This document shows, piece by piece, positions 15,546 to 24,207 of a stretch of 53,207 bases of DNA. Below the pieces are notes generated by a model. The model was not told the DNA's origin. It saw nothing but the letters and a program-made list of their open reading frames with translations, and searched no databases. This DNA comes from an uncultured Bacteroidales bacterium (lineage in GTDB: Bacteria; Bacteroidota; Bacteroidia; Bacteroidales; UBA932): NCBI GenBank assembly GCA_944325435.1, contig CALVAC010000022.1, positions 1 to 53,207 of the forward strand, in the 5' to 3' direction. Position numbers and translations under genes: made by a program. Position 1 is the stretch's first letter. The number at the start of each line of letters is the position of its first letter.

Positions 15546-17027
15546 ATGAATGTTGCATACTGCTCTGACAAGTACCAGTACACAATGGGAAAGTCATTCT
15601 ACGACTGCGGCAAGAAAGACTGCAGGGCGATCTTCAACATGTTCTACCGCAAAGCTCCGGAAAACAACAACTGGGCTGTCGTAAGCGGGACCGACGAGGT
15701 CATCGAAATGATAGAGAACCTCGGCAACATGTCCCCGGAGTTTTTCGAGAAGTTCCTGCCCGGTGAAGAATACAGGGAATTCAGGGAGTATCTGGGCGCG
15801 ATGAAGTTCACCGGCAACCTGTACGCAATGCGTGAGGGGGAGATTGTCTTTCCGTCCCAGCCCATCATTACGGTCGAGGCGCCGATGATCGAAGCCCAGG
15901 TGCTGGAGACCCCTATGCTCTGCATAATGAACCACCAGATGGCGGTCGCCACCAAGGCATCAAGGGTCTGCCGTGCGACAGACAGGCCTGTGAGCGAGTT
16001 CGGTTCCCGCCGTGCCCACGGACCGTGGGCGGCTACATACGGAGCAAAGGCTGCAGTCATCGCCGGATGCGCGAACACATCCAACATCATGACCGGAGTG
16101 ATGTTCGGCTGCGGTTCTACGGGAACAATGGCGCACAGCTATGTCACCTCGTTCGGCTGCTCGGTCGAGGGCGAACATCAGGCTTTCTCCACATATATAA
16201 AGACACATATGAACGAGCCGCTGATCCTGCTTATAGACACATACGACACCCTCAAATGTGGTATTCTCAACGCAATAAGGGCCTACAGGGAAAACGGCAT
16301 AGATGACTCGTATGCTTACGGATACGGAGTCCGTCTCGACAGCGGGGACCTTGCCTACCTGTCTACGGAATGCAGGAGAATCCTCGATGAGAACGGGTTC
16401 AAGAAATGCAGGATATTTGCCACCAACTCCCTGGATGAATATATAATCGCGGACCTCGAGAGGCAGGGGGCGAAGATAGATTCATACGGGGTCGGGGATG
16501 CCATCGCCACAAGCAAGACCAACCCGTGCTTCGGCAATGTCTACAAGCTTGTCCAGCTGGATGACACACCTGTGCTCAAACGCTCAGAGGACAAGGCGAA
16601 GCTGATAAATCCCGGATTCCAGATCACATACAGGATAATGAAGGATGACCCGGAGAAAGGTCAGATCTTCAAGGCGGATGTCACCTGCCTGCGCGGAGAC
16701 TCGCTGTCGGCGCGGATAGAGAACGGTGAGACTTTCACAATATGCGATGAATTCGACAGATACAAGTCCAGGACCTTCGATGCGGGGACATATACCGCTG
16801 CACCTCTGCAGCATCAGGTGATGAGAGATGGCAGGCGCTGCGTACCTGTACATACGATTTTCGAGAAGAAGGCGTACTACGACACCACACTCCGCCATTT
16901 CAGCCCGAGCGAGCGCAGGCTCATCAATCCTCACTACTACAAGGTGGATATCTCGGATGACCTGTACAATCTCAAGATGTCAATCATAGACAGGCTGATG
17001 TCTGAAATCAACAGTTTCAGCATCTGA
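15546..17027 (+). CDS. pncB: Nicotinate phosphoribosyltransferase
   Basis: A 493-residue enzyme making nicotinate mononucleotide from nicotinate and PRPP in NAD salvage. It starts MNVAYCSDKYQYTMGKSFYD, the conserved opening of the family (D-x-Y-x-x-T/M). Also seen are EFGSRRAHG in the substrate pocket, GTMAHSY with the autophosphorylated-type histidine, DTYDTLKCG, and RLDSGDLA, which binds the PRPP phosphates. Length fits the Bacteroidetes form. A hairpin terminator at 17051-17071 follows, and the porin promoter begins just behind it. Confidence 0.92.
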   Translation: MNVAYCSDKYQYTMGKSFYDCGKKDCRAIFNMFYRKAPENNNWAVVSGTDEVIEMIENLGNMSPEFFEKFLPGEEYREFREYLGAMKFTGNLYAMREGEIVFPSQPIITVEAPMIEAQVLETPMLCIMNHQMAVATKASRVCRATDRPVSEFGSRRAHGPWAATYGAKAAVIAGCANTSNIMTGVMFGCGSTGTMAHSYVTSFGCSVEGEHQAFSTYIKTHMNEPLILLIDTYDTLKCGILNAIRAYRENGIDDSYAYGYGVRLDSGDLAYLSTECRRILDENGFKKCRIFATNSLDEYIIADLERQGAKIDSYGVGDAIATSKTNPCFGNVYKLVQLDDTPVLKRSEDKAKLINPGFQITYRIMKDDPEKGQIFKADVTCLRGDSLSARIENGETFTICDEFDRYKSRTFDAGTYTAAPLQHQVMRDGRRCVPVHTIFEKKAYYDTTLRHFSPSERRLINPHYYKVDISDDLYNLKMSIIDRLMSEINSFSI

Positions 17028-17050
17028 ACCCGGAAGATTTTTCCACGAAC

Positions 17051-17080
17051 CCGGACGGAAAAATCGTCCGGTTTCCATTT
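17051..17080 (+). terminator. Rho-independent terminator after pncB
   Basis: A perfect 7-bp stem (CCGGACG at 17051-17057, CGTCCGG at 17065-17071) with a 7-nt loop, followed by TTTCCATTTTT. It isolates pncB from the porin gene. Confidence 0.7.
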
Positions 17081-17086
17081 TTATTG

Positions 17087-17094
17087 TATATTTG
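17087..17094 (+). promoter_or_regulatory. -7 box for the porin gene, very close to the ATG
   Basis: TATATTTG followed by C. Only 8 nt separate it from the ATG at 17103, so the transcript would start within a few bases of the start codon. Confidence 0.5.
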
Positions 17095-17102
17095 CAGGTT
17101 CT

Positions 17103-19859
17103 ATGGTCAAATGGACAGGAAAAATACTGGTCCCTGCCCTGCTTGTCGGGTTTGCTGCCATCCAGTCTTTCGGGATTGATGCTGGCAGGGCAGTGCATTT
17201 CCGGACAATGCAGGACTCCACCGCACTCCGGACGATGGCCGATACATCAACTGTATATGACACCTTGCCGGAAACTGACCTGCCTGCACTTCCGGATTCT
17301 ACCGCCGCTGTCCAGGATTCCGCTGCCCTGCGGGATACTCTGGCTGTCCGTGACTCTTCGGCAGCCGCAGATTCCGCCGCTGTCCGGGATTCGGTTACGG
17401 TCTCTCCGAGAGACACCATCACGGTACCGGATTCACTTAAAGAGACGGATCCCCTCAAGTTCAGATATTTCATCGCCCTGCGCGACTCCCTCACCCGGGT
17501 ACAGACCAGGGATTCACTTCTGGCTGCCAAGGATACCGCAGAGCTGATCCTGTTCGATTCCCTTTACACCAAGGATTCGGCAGAGGTGGCGGCAGCGAAA
17601 TTCAACGCGTGGTACAACTCGCTCACCAGAAAGGAACGGAGGAAATACGACTACGAGCAGCAGCTACCTGCAAAGATGGCCGCTGCAATGGCCAAGCTGG
17701 AGAGGGCGGACAGCATCAAGGCCGCCAAAGACAGTGCCATAGCAGCCAAGCCGAGGATACTCGAGACATACGCCGTGCCGGACTCAATGCAGTACAAGAG
17801 GATGATCACGTGGACCCATGACAGGAATTTCAACGATGTCCGTCTGTTCGACTACGACACGACATACAACTACCATTTCAACGACCTGCCTATATACAGG
17901 GAGGACGTGAACGCCACACACCTCGGAGTGCCGGGCTCTGCGGCCCAGCTGTATGATTTCTTCAAGCGTGAGGAAGCGGAGAACGCGATTTTCTACACCC
18001 CGTACCAGATATACAATTACACTCCGGACAACCTGCCGATGTACAACACAAAGACCCCTTATACCGAACTGGCATACTGGGGCACTCTCTTCGGCAAAGA
18101 CGAAAAGGAAGAATCAAACATCAAGATACTCACCACCCAGAACATCCTTCCGGAATGGAACGTGACACTGGAATACCACAGGTTCGGAAGCAAGGGTATG
18201 CTGCAGAACGAGGACACTGACAACAGGACATTCGTAGCATCCACCAACTATATGGGCAAGCGCTACCTGATGCACGCCGGGTACATATACAACAAGGTCA
18301 CCAGAACAGAGAACGGCGGTATCGTCGACAATTTCTGGATAAGGGACACCACTGTCGATGGGAAGGAGATTGCCGTGGCCCTGTCCGATGCCCAAAACAA
18401 AATCAAGAAAAACACGGTATTCCTCGACCAGTCCTACAGGATACCGTTCGATTTCATATATGACATCGGTACGGGCAAGAGAAAGGCGCGCAAGGCCGAG
18501 GAGGCAAGACGCGACAGCATAATGGCCTCGGGAGACAGCACCGCCATAGCCTCGCTGCTTGAGGAAGAGAGGGCGAAACAGGCTGCCGAGTCCACCAAGG
18601 ACAGCCTCGACAGGGACATCACCTCGGCATTCATCGGCCACAGCTCCGAATACACTGTCTACACGAAAAACTATACCGACAACCTGTCGGACGATGAGAC
18701 CGGGAGGGAATTCTACAACAATGCCTTTTTCATAAATCCGACCAGCAGCACAGACTCGATGAGGGTGATGAGGCTGGAGAACAGGCTATTCCTGAGACTG
18801 CAGCCGTGGAAAGCGGACGGGATAGTGTCCAAACTGGATGTGGGCATCGGTGACAAGCTGCTCAACTACTACGACTACAGTCCTGCCAATTTCCTGAACA
18901 CCAAAAGGAACACCGTGCAGAATTCCTTGTATATCTATGCCGGGGCGCAGGGGCAGTACAAGAAATATTTCACGTGGGATGCCACAGGCAGATACACTTT
19001 CCTCGGGCACGAGATAAACGACTTCAGCATCAGCGCCAACCTGACGACACATGCATACCCGTTCCGCAGGGACAAGACCAGCCCGCTGACCTTCACGGCT
19101 CATTTCGAGACATCCCTCAAGGAGCCTGACCACTACCAGCAGAGACTGTACACCAACCATTACAGGTGGAACAATGATTTCGGCAAGATCTCGACAACGA
19201 AAATCGAAGGCAGGCTTCTCATCCCGCGATGGAAACTGGAAGCCATGTTCGGATATGCCCTTCTCGGCAACAACATATACTATGACAGCAACGGTATCGT
19301 ACAGCAGAACGGACAGGCGATGAGCGTGATGACTGCATACCTCAGGAAAAACTTCAGACTGTGGAAATTCCATTTTGACCACAGGGCACTGTTCCAGCTC
19401 TCATCCAACCAGAATGTCCTTCCTCTGCCGATGCTGTCCCTCAATTTCAGATACTATTTCCAGTTCGATGTCGTGAAGAGCGTGATGCAGATGCAGCTCG
19501 GAGCGGATGCAAGATACAACACAAGATGGTATGCCCAGGCATACAACCCCGTAGCGGGAGTGTTCTACAACCAGAATGAAGAGATGTACGGCAACTGCCC
19601 GACTTTCGATGTCTTTGTCAATATTCAGTGGAAAAGGGCCTGCATCTTCGTCAAAGTCCTCAACGTAGGACTCGGTAAACCGAGCAGGAGCGTTGACTAC
19701 TTCAGCGCGCACCACTACATAAACCCGCAGAGAGTGATAAAGGTAGGTATATTCTGGCCGTTCTACATCCAGCCGGGGAAAAACGCCAGGGTCGGCGGAG
19801 GTGGGTCATCTGGAAACAGCGGAAGCACATCCGGCACAATGCAGAACACAAACCGATAA
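17103..19859 (+). CDS. Putative outer-membrane porin (Porin_10-like)
   Basis: A 918-residue exported protein. A signal peptide (1-24, ending QSFG) is followed by a Ser/Asp/Ala/Thr-rich spacer with a hexapeptide repeat (71-100). Next comes a region with NDLPIYRED, YNYTPDNLPMYNTKTPYTELAYWG, and many alternating aromatic beta strands to the end. This matches the large putative porins of Bacteroidetes (PF14121 type), which form a beta barrel in the outer membrane; the solute is unknown. The last 20 residues are a Gly/Ser/Thr/Asn tail, unusual for a barrel, which normally ends in an aromatic residue. The next Met is at residue 36, after the signal, so the ATG at 17103 is the start. The stop is followed immediately by the ATG of the lytic transglycosylase. 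Confidence 0.75.
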   Translation: MVKWTGKILVPALLVGFAAIQSFGIDAGRAVHFRTMQDSTALRTMADTSTVYDTLPETDLPALPDSTAAVQDSAALRDTLAVRDSSAAADSAAVRDSVTVSPRDTITVPDSLKETDPLKFRYFIALRDSLTRVQTRDSLLAAKDTAELILFDSLYTKDSAEVAAAKFNAWYNSLTRKERRKYDYEQQLPAKMAAAMAKLERADSIKAAKDSAIAAKPRILETYAVPDSMQYKRMITWTHDRNFNDVRLFDYDTTYNYHFNDLPIYREDVNATHLGVPGSAAQLYDFFKREEAENAIFYTPYQIYNYTPDNLPMYNTKTPYTELAYWGTLFGKDEKEESNIKILTTQNILPEWNVTLEYHRFGSKGMLQNEDTDNRTFVASTNYMGKRYLMHAGYIYNKVTRTENGGIVDNFWIRDTTVDGKEIAVALSDAQNKIKKNTVFLDQSYRIPFDFIYDIGTGKRKARKAEEARRDSIMASGDSTAIASLLEEERAKQAAESTKDSLDRDITSAFIGHSSEYTVYTKNYTDNLSDDETGREFYNNAFFINPTSSTDSMRVMRLENRLFLRLQPWKADGIVSKLDVGIGDKLLNYYDYSPANFLNTKRNTVQNSLYIYAGAQGQYKKYFTWDATGRYTFLGHEINDFSISANLTTHAYPFRRDKTSPLTFTAHFETSLKEPDHYQQRLYTNHYRWNNDFGKISTTKIEGRLLIPRWKLEAMFGYALLGNNIYYDSNGIVQQNGQAMSVMTAYLRKNFRLWKFHFDHRALFQLSSNQNVLPLPMLSLNFRYYFQFDVVKSVMQMQLGADARYNTRWYAQAYNPVAGVFYNQNEEMYGNCPTFDVFVNIQWKRACIFVKVLNVGLGKPSRSVDYFSAHHYINPQRVIKVGIFWPFYIQPGKNARVGGGGSSGNSGSTSGTMQNTNR
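17313..17402 (+). repeat. Five-unit 18-bp tandem repeat inside the porin gene
   Basis: Encodes the hexads QDSAAL, RDTLAV, RDSSAA, ADSAAV and RDSVTV (residues 71-100). The protein period is clean while the DNA units have diverged, so it is likely maintained for the Asp-Ser/Thr spacing. It lies in the spacer between signal peptide and barrel. Confidence 0.75.
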
Positions 19860-20930
19860 ATGGATTATAAGACAGCTACCATCATCAGGAGAACGGCTGT
19901 TTCAGCCTTGCTTGCCTTCACCATTCCGGCAGGTACACCTGAACCGACTCCGGAAAGGGCGGATTCTGCACTGGCATTCAGTGACGGCAGGATAGAATGT
20001 GTACTGGATACGGGCAACGACATGTATGCCAGAAGCGGACTCAAGGCCGGATTCAACTACGAGCTGCTGCAGAGATATGCAGACAACGCAGGATGCGAAA
20101 TCAGCATCACTGCGGCCGAGGATGGAGAGAACTATATCGATTCCCTGAACTGCGGCAGCATAGACATCCTGGTTATGGCTGCATCCGACTCCCTGTCCAG
20201 CCCGATCATACGCAAATCCAGGAATGTAGACCACTACTGCGCCTGGTACCTCAGGGCCGACAGGACGGCGGAAATGAAAAACATCAACCTGTGGCTCAAC
20301 TCCTTCATCGGCACCAGAGACTATACCGACCTGCAATGCAGATTCTACACGTCCTACGACCCGTACAGACGGATTATGAGAGGGACAGTATCAAAAGTCA
20401 TAGGTCCGTACGACAATCTGATAAAGAAACATGCCGGGATTCTGGAATGGGACTGGAGACTGCTTGCAGCAGTCATCTACCAGGAATCGAGATTCTCGAT
20501 AATCACATCATCATCCAGAGGAGCGAGCGGACTGATGCAGGTAATGCCATCAACAGCCGAATACTACGGAATCACCGACCTTCTGGATCCCGAGCAGAAC
20601 ATCATCGCCGGCACAAGACATCTGGCACGGATACAGGAGGCGTTCTCATCAGAGGAATTCTCCCATACCGAGAGGATAAACTTCACCCTCGCTGCATACA
20701 ATGCCGGAGAGAGGAGAATAGCCGACTGCCGCATCTACACGATGCAGCAAGAACTGGACAATACGAAATGGGAAGATGTGGTGAAAGTGATTCCTGACAT
20801 GAGGAAATACTCGTTCGTCTACAACGACACGATACGGTCAGGCAGGTTCAGAGGGACGGAAACCATCAACTATGTATCAAGGGTAATGGAGATATATGAT
20901 GCTTTCTGTGAAATATGTCCGGAAGTGTGA
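19860..20930 (+). CDS. MltF-like lytic transglycosylase with a short binding domain
   Basis: A 356-residue exported protein. A signal-like hydrophobic segment (8-24) leads to a region of about 140 residues resembling part of a periplasmic solute-binding fold (RIECVLDTG, YELLQRYADNAGCEISI, IDILVMAASDS). The SLT/GEWL catalytic domain follows from about 185: Glu209 in AVIYQESRF, then SSRGASGLMQVMPSTAEYYG and LAAYNAG. It should cleave peptidoglycan between MurNAc and GlcNAc to 1,6-anhydro products. The start codon directly follows the porin stop (TAA-ATG), so the two are coupled. Its stop abuts that of the convergent permease gene. The binding-like part is shorter than in E. coli MltF. Confidence 0.8.
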   Translation: MDYKTATIIRRTAVSALLAFTIPAGTPEPTPERADSALAFSDGRIECVLDTGNDMYARSGLKAGFNYELLQRYADNAGCEISITAAEDGENYIDSLNCGSIDILVMAASDSLSSPIIRKSRNVDHYCAWYLRADRTAEMKNINLWLNSFIGTRDYTDLQCRFYTSYDPYRRIMRGTVSKVIGPYDNLIKKHAGILEWDWRLLAAVIYQESRFSIITSSSRGASGLMQVMPSTAEYYGITDLLDPEQNIIAGTRHLARIQEAFSSEEFSHTERINFTLAAYNAGERRIADCRIYTMQQELDNTKWEDVVKVIPDMRKYSFVYNDTIRSGRFRGTETINYVSRVMEIYDAFCEICPEV

Positions 20931-22103
20931 CTATCTGACAGAAACACTTCTTGCCGGATCGACCCTCGCGATAAAAAGCGACGGGATGAGCAGAAGAAGC
21001 ATTATCACAATAAACGCGACCAGATCAGCAAGCAATATCAGTCCCATATCGATATGGACCGGGATATATGACACGAAATAGTTGGCTGGGTCGAGCGTCA
21101 GGATATGAGTCAGTCCCTGGACAAGACAGAAAAGCAAGGCAACGGCATTTCCGGCAAGCATTCCCTTGGACACTATCACCGCAGAACTGGCCAGGAAAAT
21201 CTTCGCTATGGCCCTGTCCGTCATTCCGAGGGTCTTGAGCAGACCTATAGTAGAAATGTTCTCGAAGAGCATTATCAGCAGCCCTGATATCATATTGAAC
21301 CCGGCCACGACCGTCATCAGGAGAAGTATGAAAACGACATTGAAATCAATCAGGTTGAGCCAGTCAAACAGCTGCGGATACCTGTCTGCCGCAGACTCCG
21401 CCACTACGGTCTCATCATCCTCGCCCTGCTCTCCATATATGGTGAATCCAGTCCTTTCGGCCAGCATCCGCATATCATGCACATTCCTGTAACGGTCTTC
21501 AAGCATGACCTCCAGCACAGACACCTGATCCTCAGACCAGCCATTGAGCCGCTGCATATCCCGGATGGATGCATATACGACCATCTTGTCCTCCACATCC
21601 ACCATCGGGTCATACAGGGAAGCCACCCTGAACTTTCTTGCCCTGACCCTTTCCCCCACGAAATAGGTCAGCATATCATCCCCTGGAGCAAGTCCCAGCA
21701 TAGAGGCAAGACGCCTCGGGACACTGACCTCCAGAGTCCCGAGGGAGTCCTGTCCGCAAGTGTCAGTCCCCTTGAACACGACACCATGGATATTGTCACC
21801 GTGCTTTATTATGCCTGCCCTGTAGACTGCCGCCCTGATCTCATCTACCCCCTCCAATGAGGCGACATCATCAAGCCAGGAGGGATACCTCCCTACAGGC
21901 GATGTACCTCCGATATAATTCATATCCACAGGTGTTACCTGTATGTCTCCGGACAGGCCGGACAGCCCGTCCCTGATCTCTGTCCTGAACCCTGACGAGA
22001 CAGACACGGCTATGATCATTACAAGGAAACTGATGGCTATGCATACCATAGCCATCCGTCCCTTGAAACGGAGCCTTGAAGCTATGAATATCGAGACATC
22101 CAT
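20931..22103 (-). CDS. FtsX-type ABC transporter permease (LolE/MacB-like)
   Basis: A 390-residue membrane protein with the FtsX layout: one N-terminal membrane helix (about 16-38), a large periplasmic domain (40-255), then three helices (about 260-285, 300-335, 355-380). FENISTIGLLKTLGMTDRAIAKIF is the coupling-helix region typical of lipoprotein-releasing permeases. It probably pairs with an ATPase encoded elsewhere, as none is in this window. It lies 31 nt downstream of the M13 peptidase gene on the same strand. Stop codon TAG directly abuts the lytic transglycosylase stop. Confidence 0.8.
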   Translation of the reverse strand: MDVSIFIASRLRFKGRMAMVCIAISFLVMIIAVSVSSGFRTEIRDGLSGLSGDIQVTPVDMNYIGGTSPVGRYPSWLDDVASLEGVDEIRAAVYRAGIIKHGDNIHGVVFKGTDTCGQDSLGTLEVSVPRRLASMLGLAPGDDMLTYFVGERVRARKFRVASLYDPMVDVEDKMVVYASIRDMQRLNGWSEDQVSVLEVMLEDRYRNVHDMRMLAERTGFTIYGEQGEDDETVVAESAADRYPQLFDWLNLIDFNVVFILLLMTVVAGFNMISGLLIMLFENISTIGLLKTLGMTDRAIAKIFLASSAVIVSKGMLAGNAVALLFCLVQGLTHILTLDPANYFVSYIPVHIDMGLILLADLVAFIVIMLLLLIPSLFIARVDPARSVSVR

Positions 22104-22134
22104 CCGTTGCTTTACCGGACTGTATTACGGAATG

Positions 22135-24147
22135 TCACCAGATCACCACCCTTTCGGATTCAGGGCGGAACATCCTGTCCCCCTCCTTTATGCCGAATGC
22201 ATCGAAGAACGTGTCTATGTTGCGGAGGGTCACATTCACCCTGTTGTTTCCGAGAGAATGCACATCCAGCTTCGTGAGCCTTGCAATCTCCTCGTCCGTA
22301 ATGTTCTGTGCCCAGAGGGTGGCGTATGCCAGATAGAACCTCTGTTCCGCAGTATAGCCGTCTATCGGAGCAGGCTCATTGCCTGCAAAAGAATTCTTCA
22401 TGGCAGTGTATGCTATCCTGAGTCCGCCCTGGTCAGCGATGTTCTCTCCAAGACACAGGGAACCGTTGGCATTGACTCCAGGCAGCACCTCCACTTCATC
22501 AAACTGTTTCACGAGGATGTCGGTCTTTGCCTTGAAGGCGGCCTCGTCCTCTGGGGTCCACCACCCTACCATATTTCCGTCCTTGTCGAAATGTCTTCCC
22601 TGGTCATCGAACCCGTGAGTCATCTCATGGCTGATCACCACACCGATTGCCCCGTAGTTTACAGCATCATCCGCATCCCTGTTGTAGAACGGAGGCTGGA
22701 GGATGGCGGCCGGGAAACAGATCTCGTTGGTGGTAGGATTATAGTATGCGTTCACTGTCTGCGGACTCATAAGCCACTCGCTCCTGTCCACAGGCTTGCC
22801 GAGCTTCGAAAGATTGTCTTTCGAATACCAGTTCATTGCATTGACCATATTCTGATAATAGGACAGCGAAGGGTCGATCTGCAGGGAACTGTAGTCTTTC
22901 CATTTGTCGGGGTAACCTATCTTTACCGTGAAGGCGGCAAGTTTTTCCCTTGCCTTGGCCTTGGTGGCATCCGACATCCAGTCCAGGGCATCTATATGCT
23001 CTCCCAGAGCCTTCTGGATATTGCCTACCAGCCGTGACATCCTCTCCTTGTCCTCCGTGGAGAAATACCTGTCCACATACATCTTGCCCACAGCCTGGGA
23101 AAGGATGCTGTTTGGTACAGACATTGCCCTCTTCCATCTCGGTTTCGGCTCCTGTACACCGGCCATCTGTTTCTGGAAGAAGTCGAACGATGCCATGTAG
23201 AAGTCATCATCAAGAGCACCGCTCGCTCCGCTCACCACCTGGGCAAGAAGATAGTTCCTCAGTTTCTCCAGCGGCATCTTCCCGAGCAGGTCATCCATAG
23301 CCTTGAAATATGAAGGCTGTCCTACGATAACCTTCTCCTGCGCGCCTACACCCATATTCTCGAGATATCGTCCGAAGTGAAGTTCAGGATATGCGCTGTC
23401 GATATCGGAAGATGACATCGGGTTATAGCAGCGCTGGACATCCCTGAGCTCCACCTTGCTCCAAGAAATCCAGGCAATGGCATCCTCCACCTCGAGAGCC
23501 TGGTCCGCCACTGTCCCGGCATCAGGCACTCCTGCAAGAGACAGCACTTTCTCAAGGAAATTCCTGTAGCCCTTCTTCAGACCTGCGTTGGCAGGGTCGA
23601 GATAATAGTCCCTGTCTCCCATTCCGAGTCCGCTCTGATCCATATACAGGACATTGACATCCGTATTCATCGCATCAGAAGACACATAGACACCGAAGAA
23701 AGGGCTTTCCCCATCCAGGTGCACCTTTGCAACGGCATCCATCAGCGAGACTTTGTCCTTGACAGCCATCACCTCATCAATATACGGTTTCAACGGTGAC
23801 GCGCCTTCAGCATTCCGTCTGGTGGAATCCATCGCCATCTTGTAAAGGTCAACTATCTTCTGCTCCACGCTTCCGGGAACGGTCTGCATATCCTGCATAC
23901 TGACAAACAGTTCGTTGAGACGCTTCTGGTTGTTGTCGTTCAGCATGTCGAAAGTGGCATATCTCGAATATTCAGGCTTCAGAGGGTTCTTCTTCTGCCA
24001 TCCTCCTGTGGCATAGCGGTAGAAATCCTCCCCGGGACTCACCGATGTGTCAAGATTGGTGATGTCAATCGCCGGCACTTTCTCCCCCCGGCCGCCGCAT
24101 GAGACAGCCGCAACAGTAGTAAGTAACATGATTAAAGTCTTCTTCAT
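22135..24147 (-). CDS. M13-family metallopeptidase lipoprotein (PepO/neprilysin-like)
   Basis: A 670-residue zinc endopeptidase. I start at the ATG at 24145-24147, where a signal peptide ends in AAVSC (a lipobox); an earlier in-frame ATG at 24174 would only prepend nine polar residues. The zinc motif is H507-E-M-T-H511 followed by GFDDQGR. NAYYNPTTNEICFPAAILQ (substrate-binding) precedes it, and ENIADQGG with the third zinc ligand Glu lies downstream. The protein ends VVIW, the compact C terminus of the family. It probably degrades oligopeptides at the cell surface or in the periplasm. The promoter at 24200-24207 overlaps the stop codon of the upstream transporter gene. Confidence 0.88.
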   Translation of the reverse strand: MKKTLIMLLTTVAAVSCGGRGEKVPAIDITNLDTSVSPGEDFYRYATGGWQKKNPLKPEYSRYATFDMLNDNNQKRLNELFVSMQDMQTVPGSVEQKIVDLYKMAMDSTRRNAEGASPLKPYIDEVMAVKDKVSLMDAVAKVHLDGESPFFGVYVSSDAMNTDVNVLYMDQSGLGMGDRDYYLDPANAGLKKGYRNFLEKVLSLAGVPDAGTVADQALEVEDAIAWISWSKVELRDVQRCYNPMSSSDIDSAYPELHFGRYLENMGVGAQEKVIVGQPSYFKAMDDLLGKMPLEKLRNYLLAQVVSGASGALDDDFYMASFDFFQKQMAGVQEPKPRWKRAMSVPNSILSQAVGKMYVDRYFSTEDKERMSRLVGNIQKALGEHIDALDWMSDATKAKAREKLAAFTVKIGYPDKWKDYSSLQIDPSLSYYQNMVNAMNWYSKDNLSKLGKPVDRSEWLMSPQTVNAYYNPTTNEICFPAAILQPPFYNRDADDAVNYGAIGVVISHEMTHGFDDQGRHFDKDGNMVGWWTPEDEAAFKAKTDILVKQFDEVEVLPGVNANGSLCLGENIADQGGLRIAYTAMKNSFAGNEPAPIDGYTAEQRFYLAYATLWAQNITDEEIARLTKLDVHSLGNNRVNVTLRNIDTFFDAFGIKEGDRMFRPESERVVIW

Positions 24148-24199
24148 ATATCTTGTATTTATACAATTCTCCATTATGATACCCCGGAGTGCAGGATTG

Positions 24200-24207
24200 C
24201 AAATTTA
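24200..24207 (-). promoter_or_regulatory. -7 box for the M13 peptidase gene
   Basis: The reverse strand reads TAAATTTG followed by C. Its first bases are the TAA stop codon of the transporter gene that ends at 24205. Confidence 0.5.

Noticed and set aside
21943..23037. 364-codon forward open frame
   Set aside because: Lies antisense to the M13 peptidase and permease genes, with no recognisable protein pattern; it follows from their codon composition.
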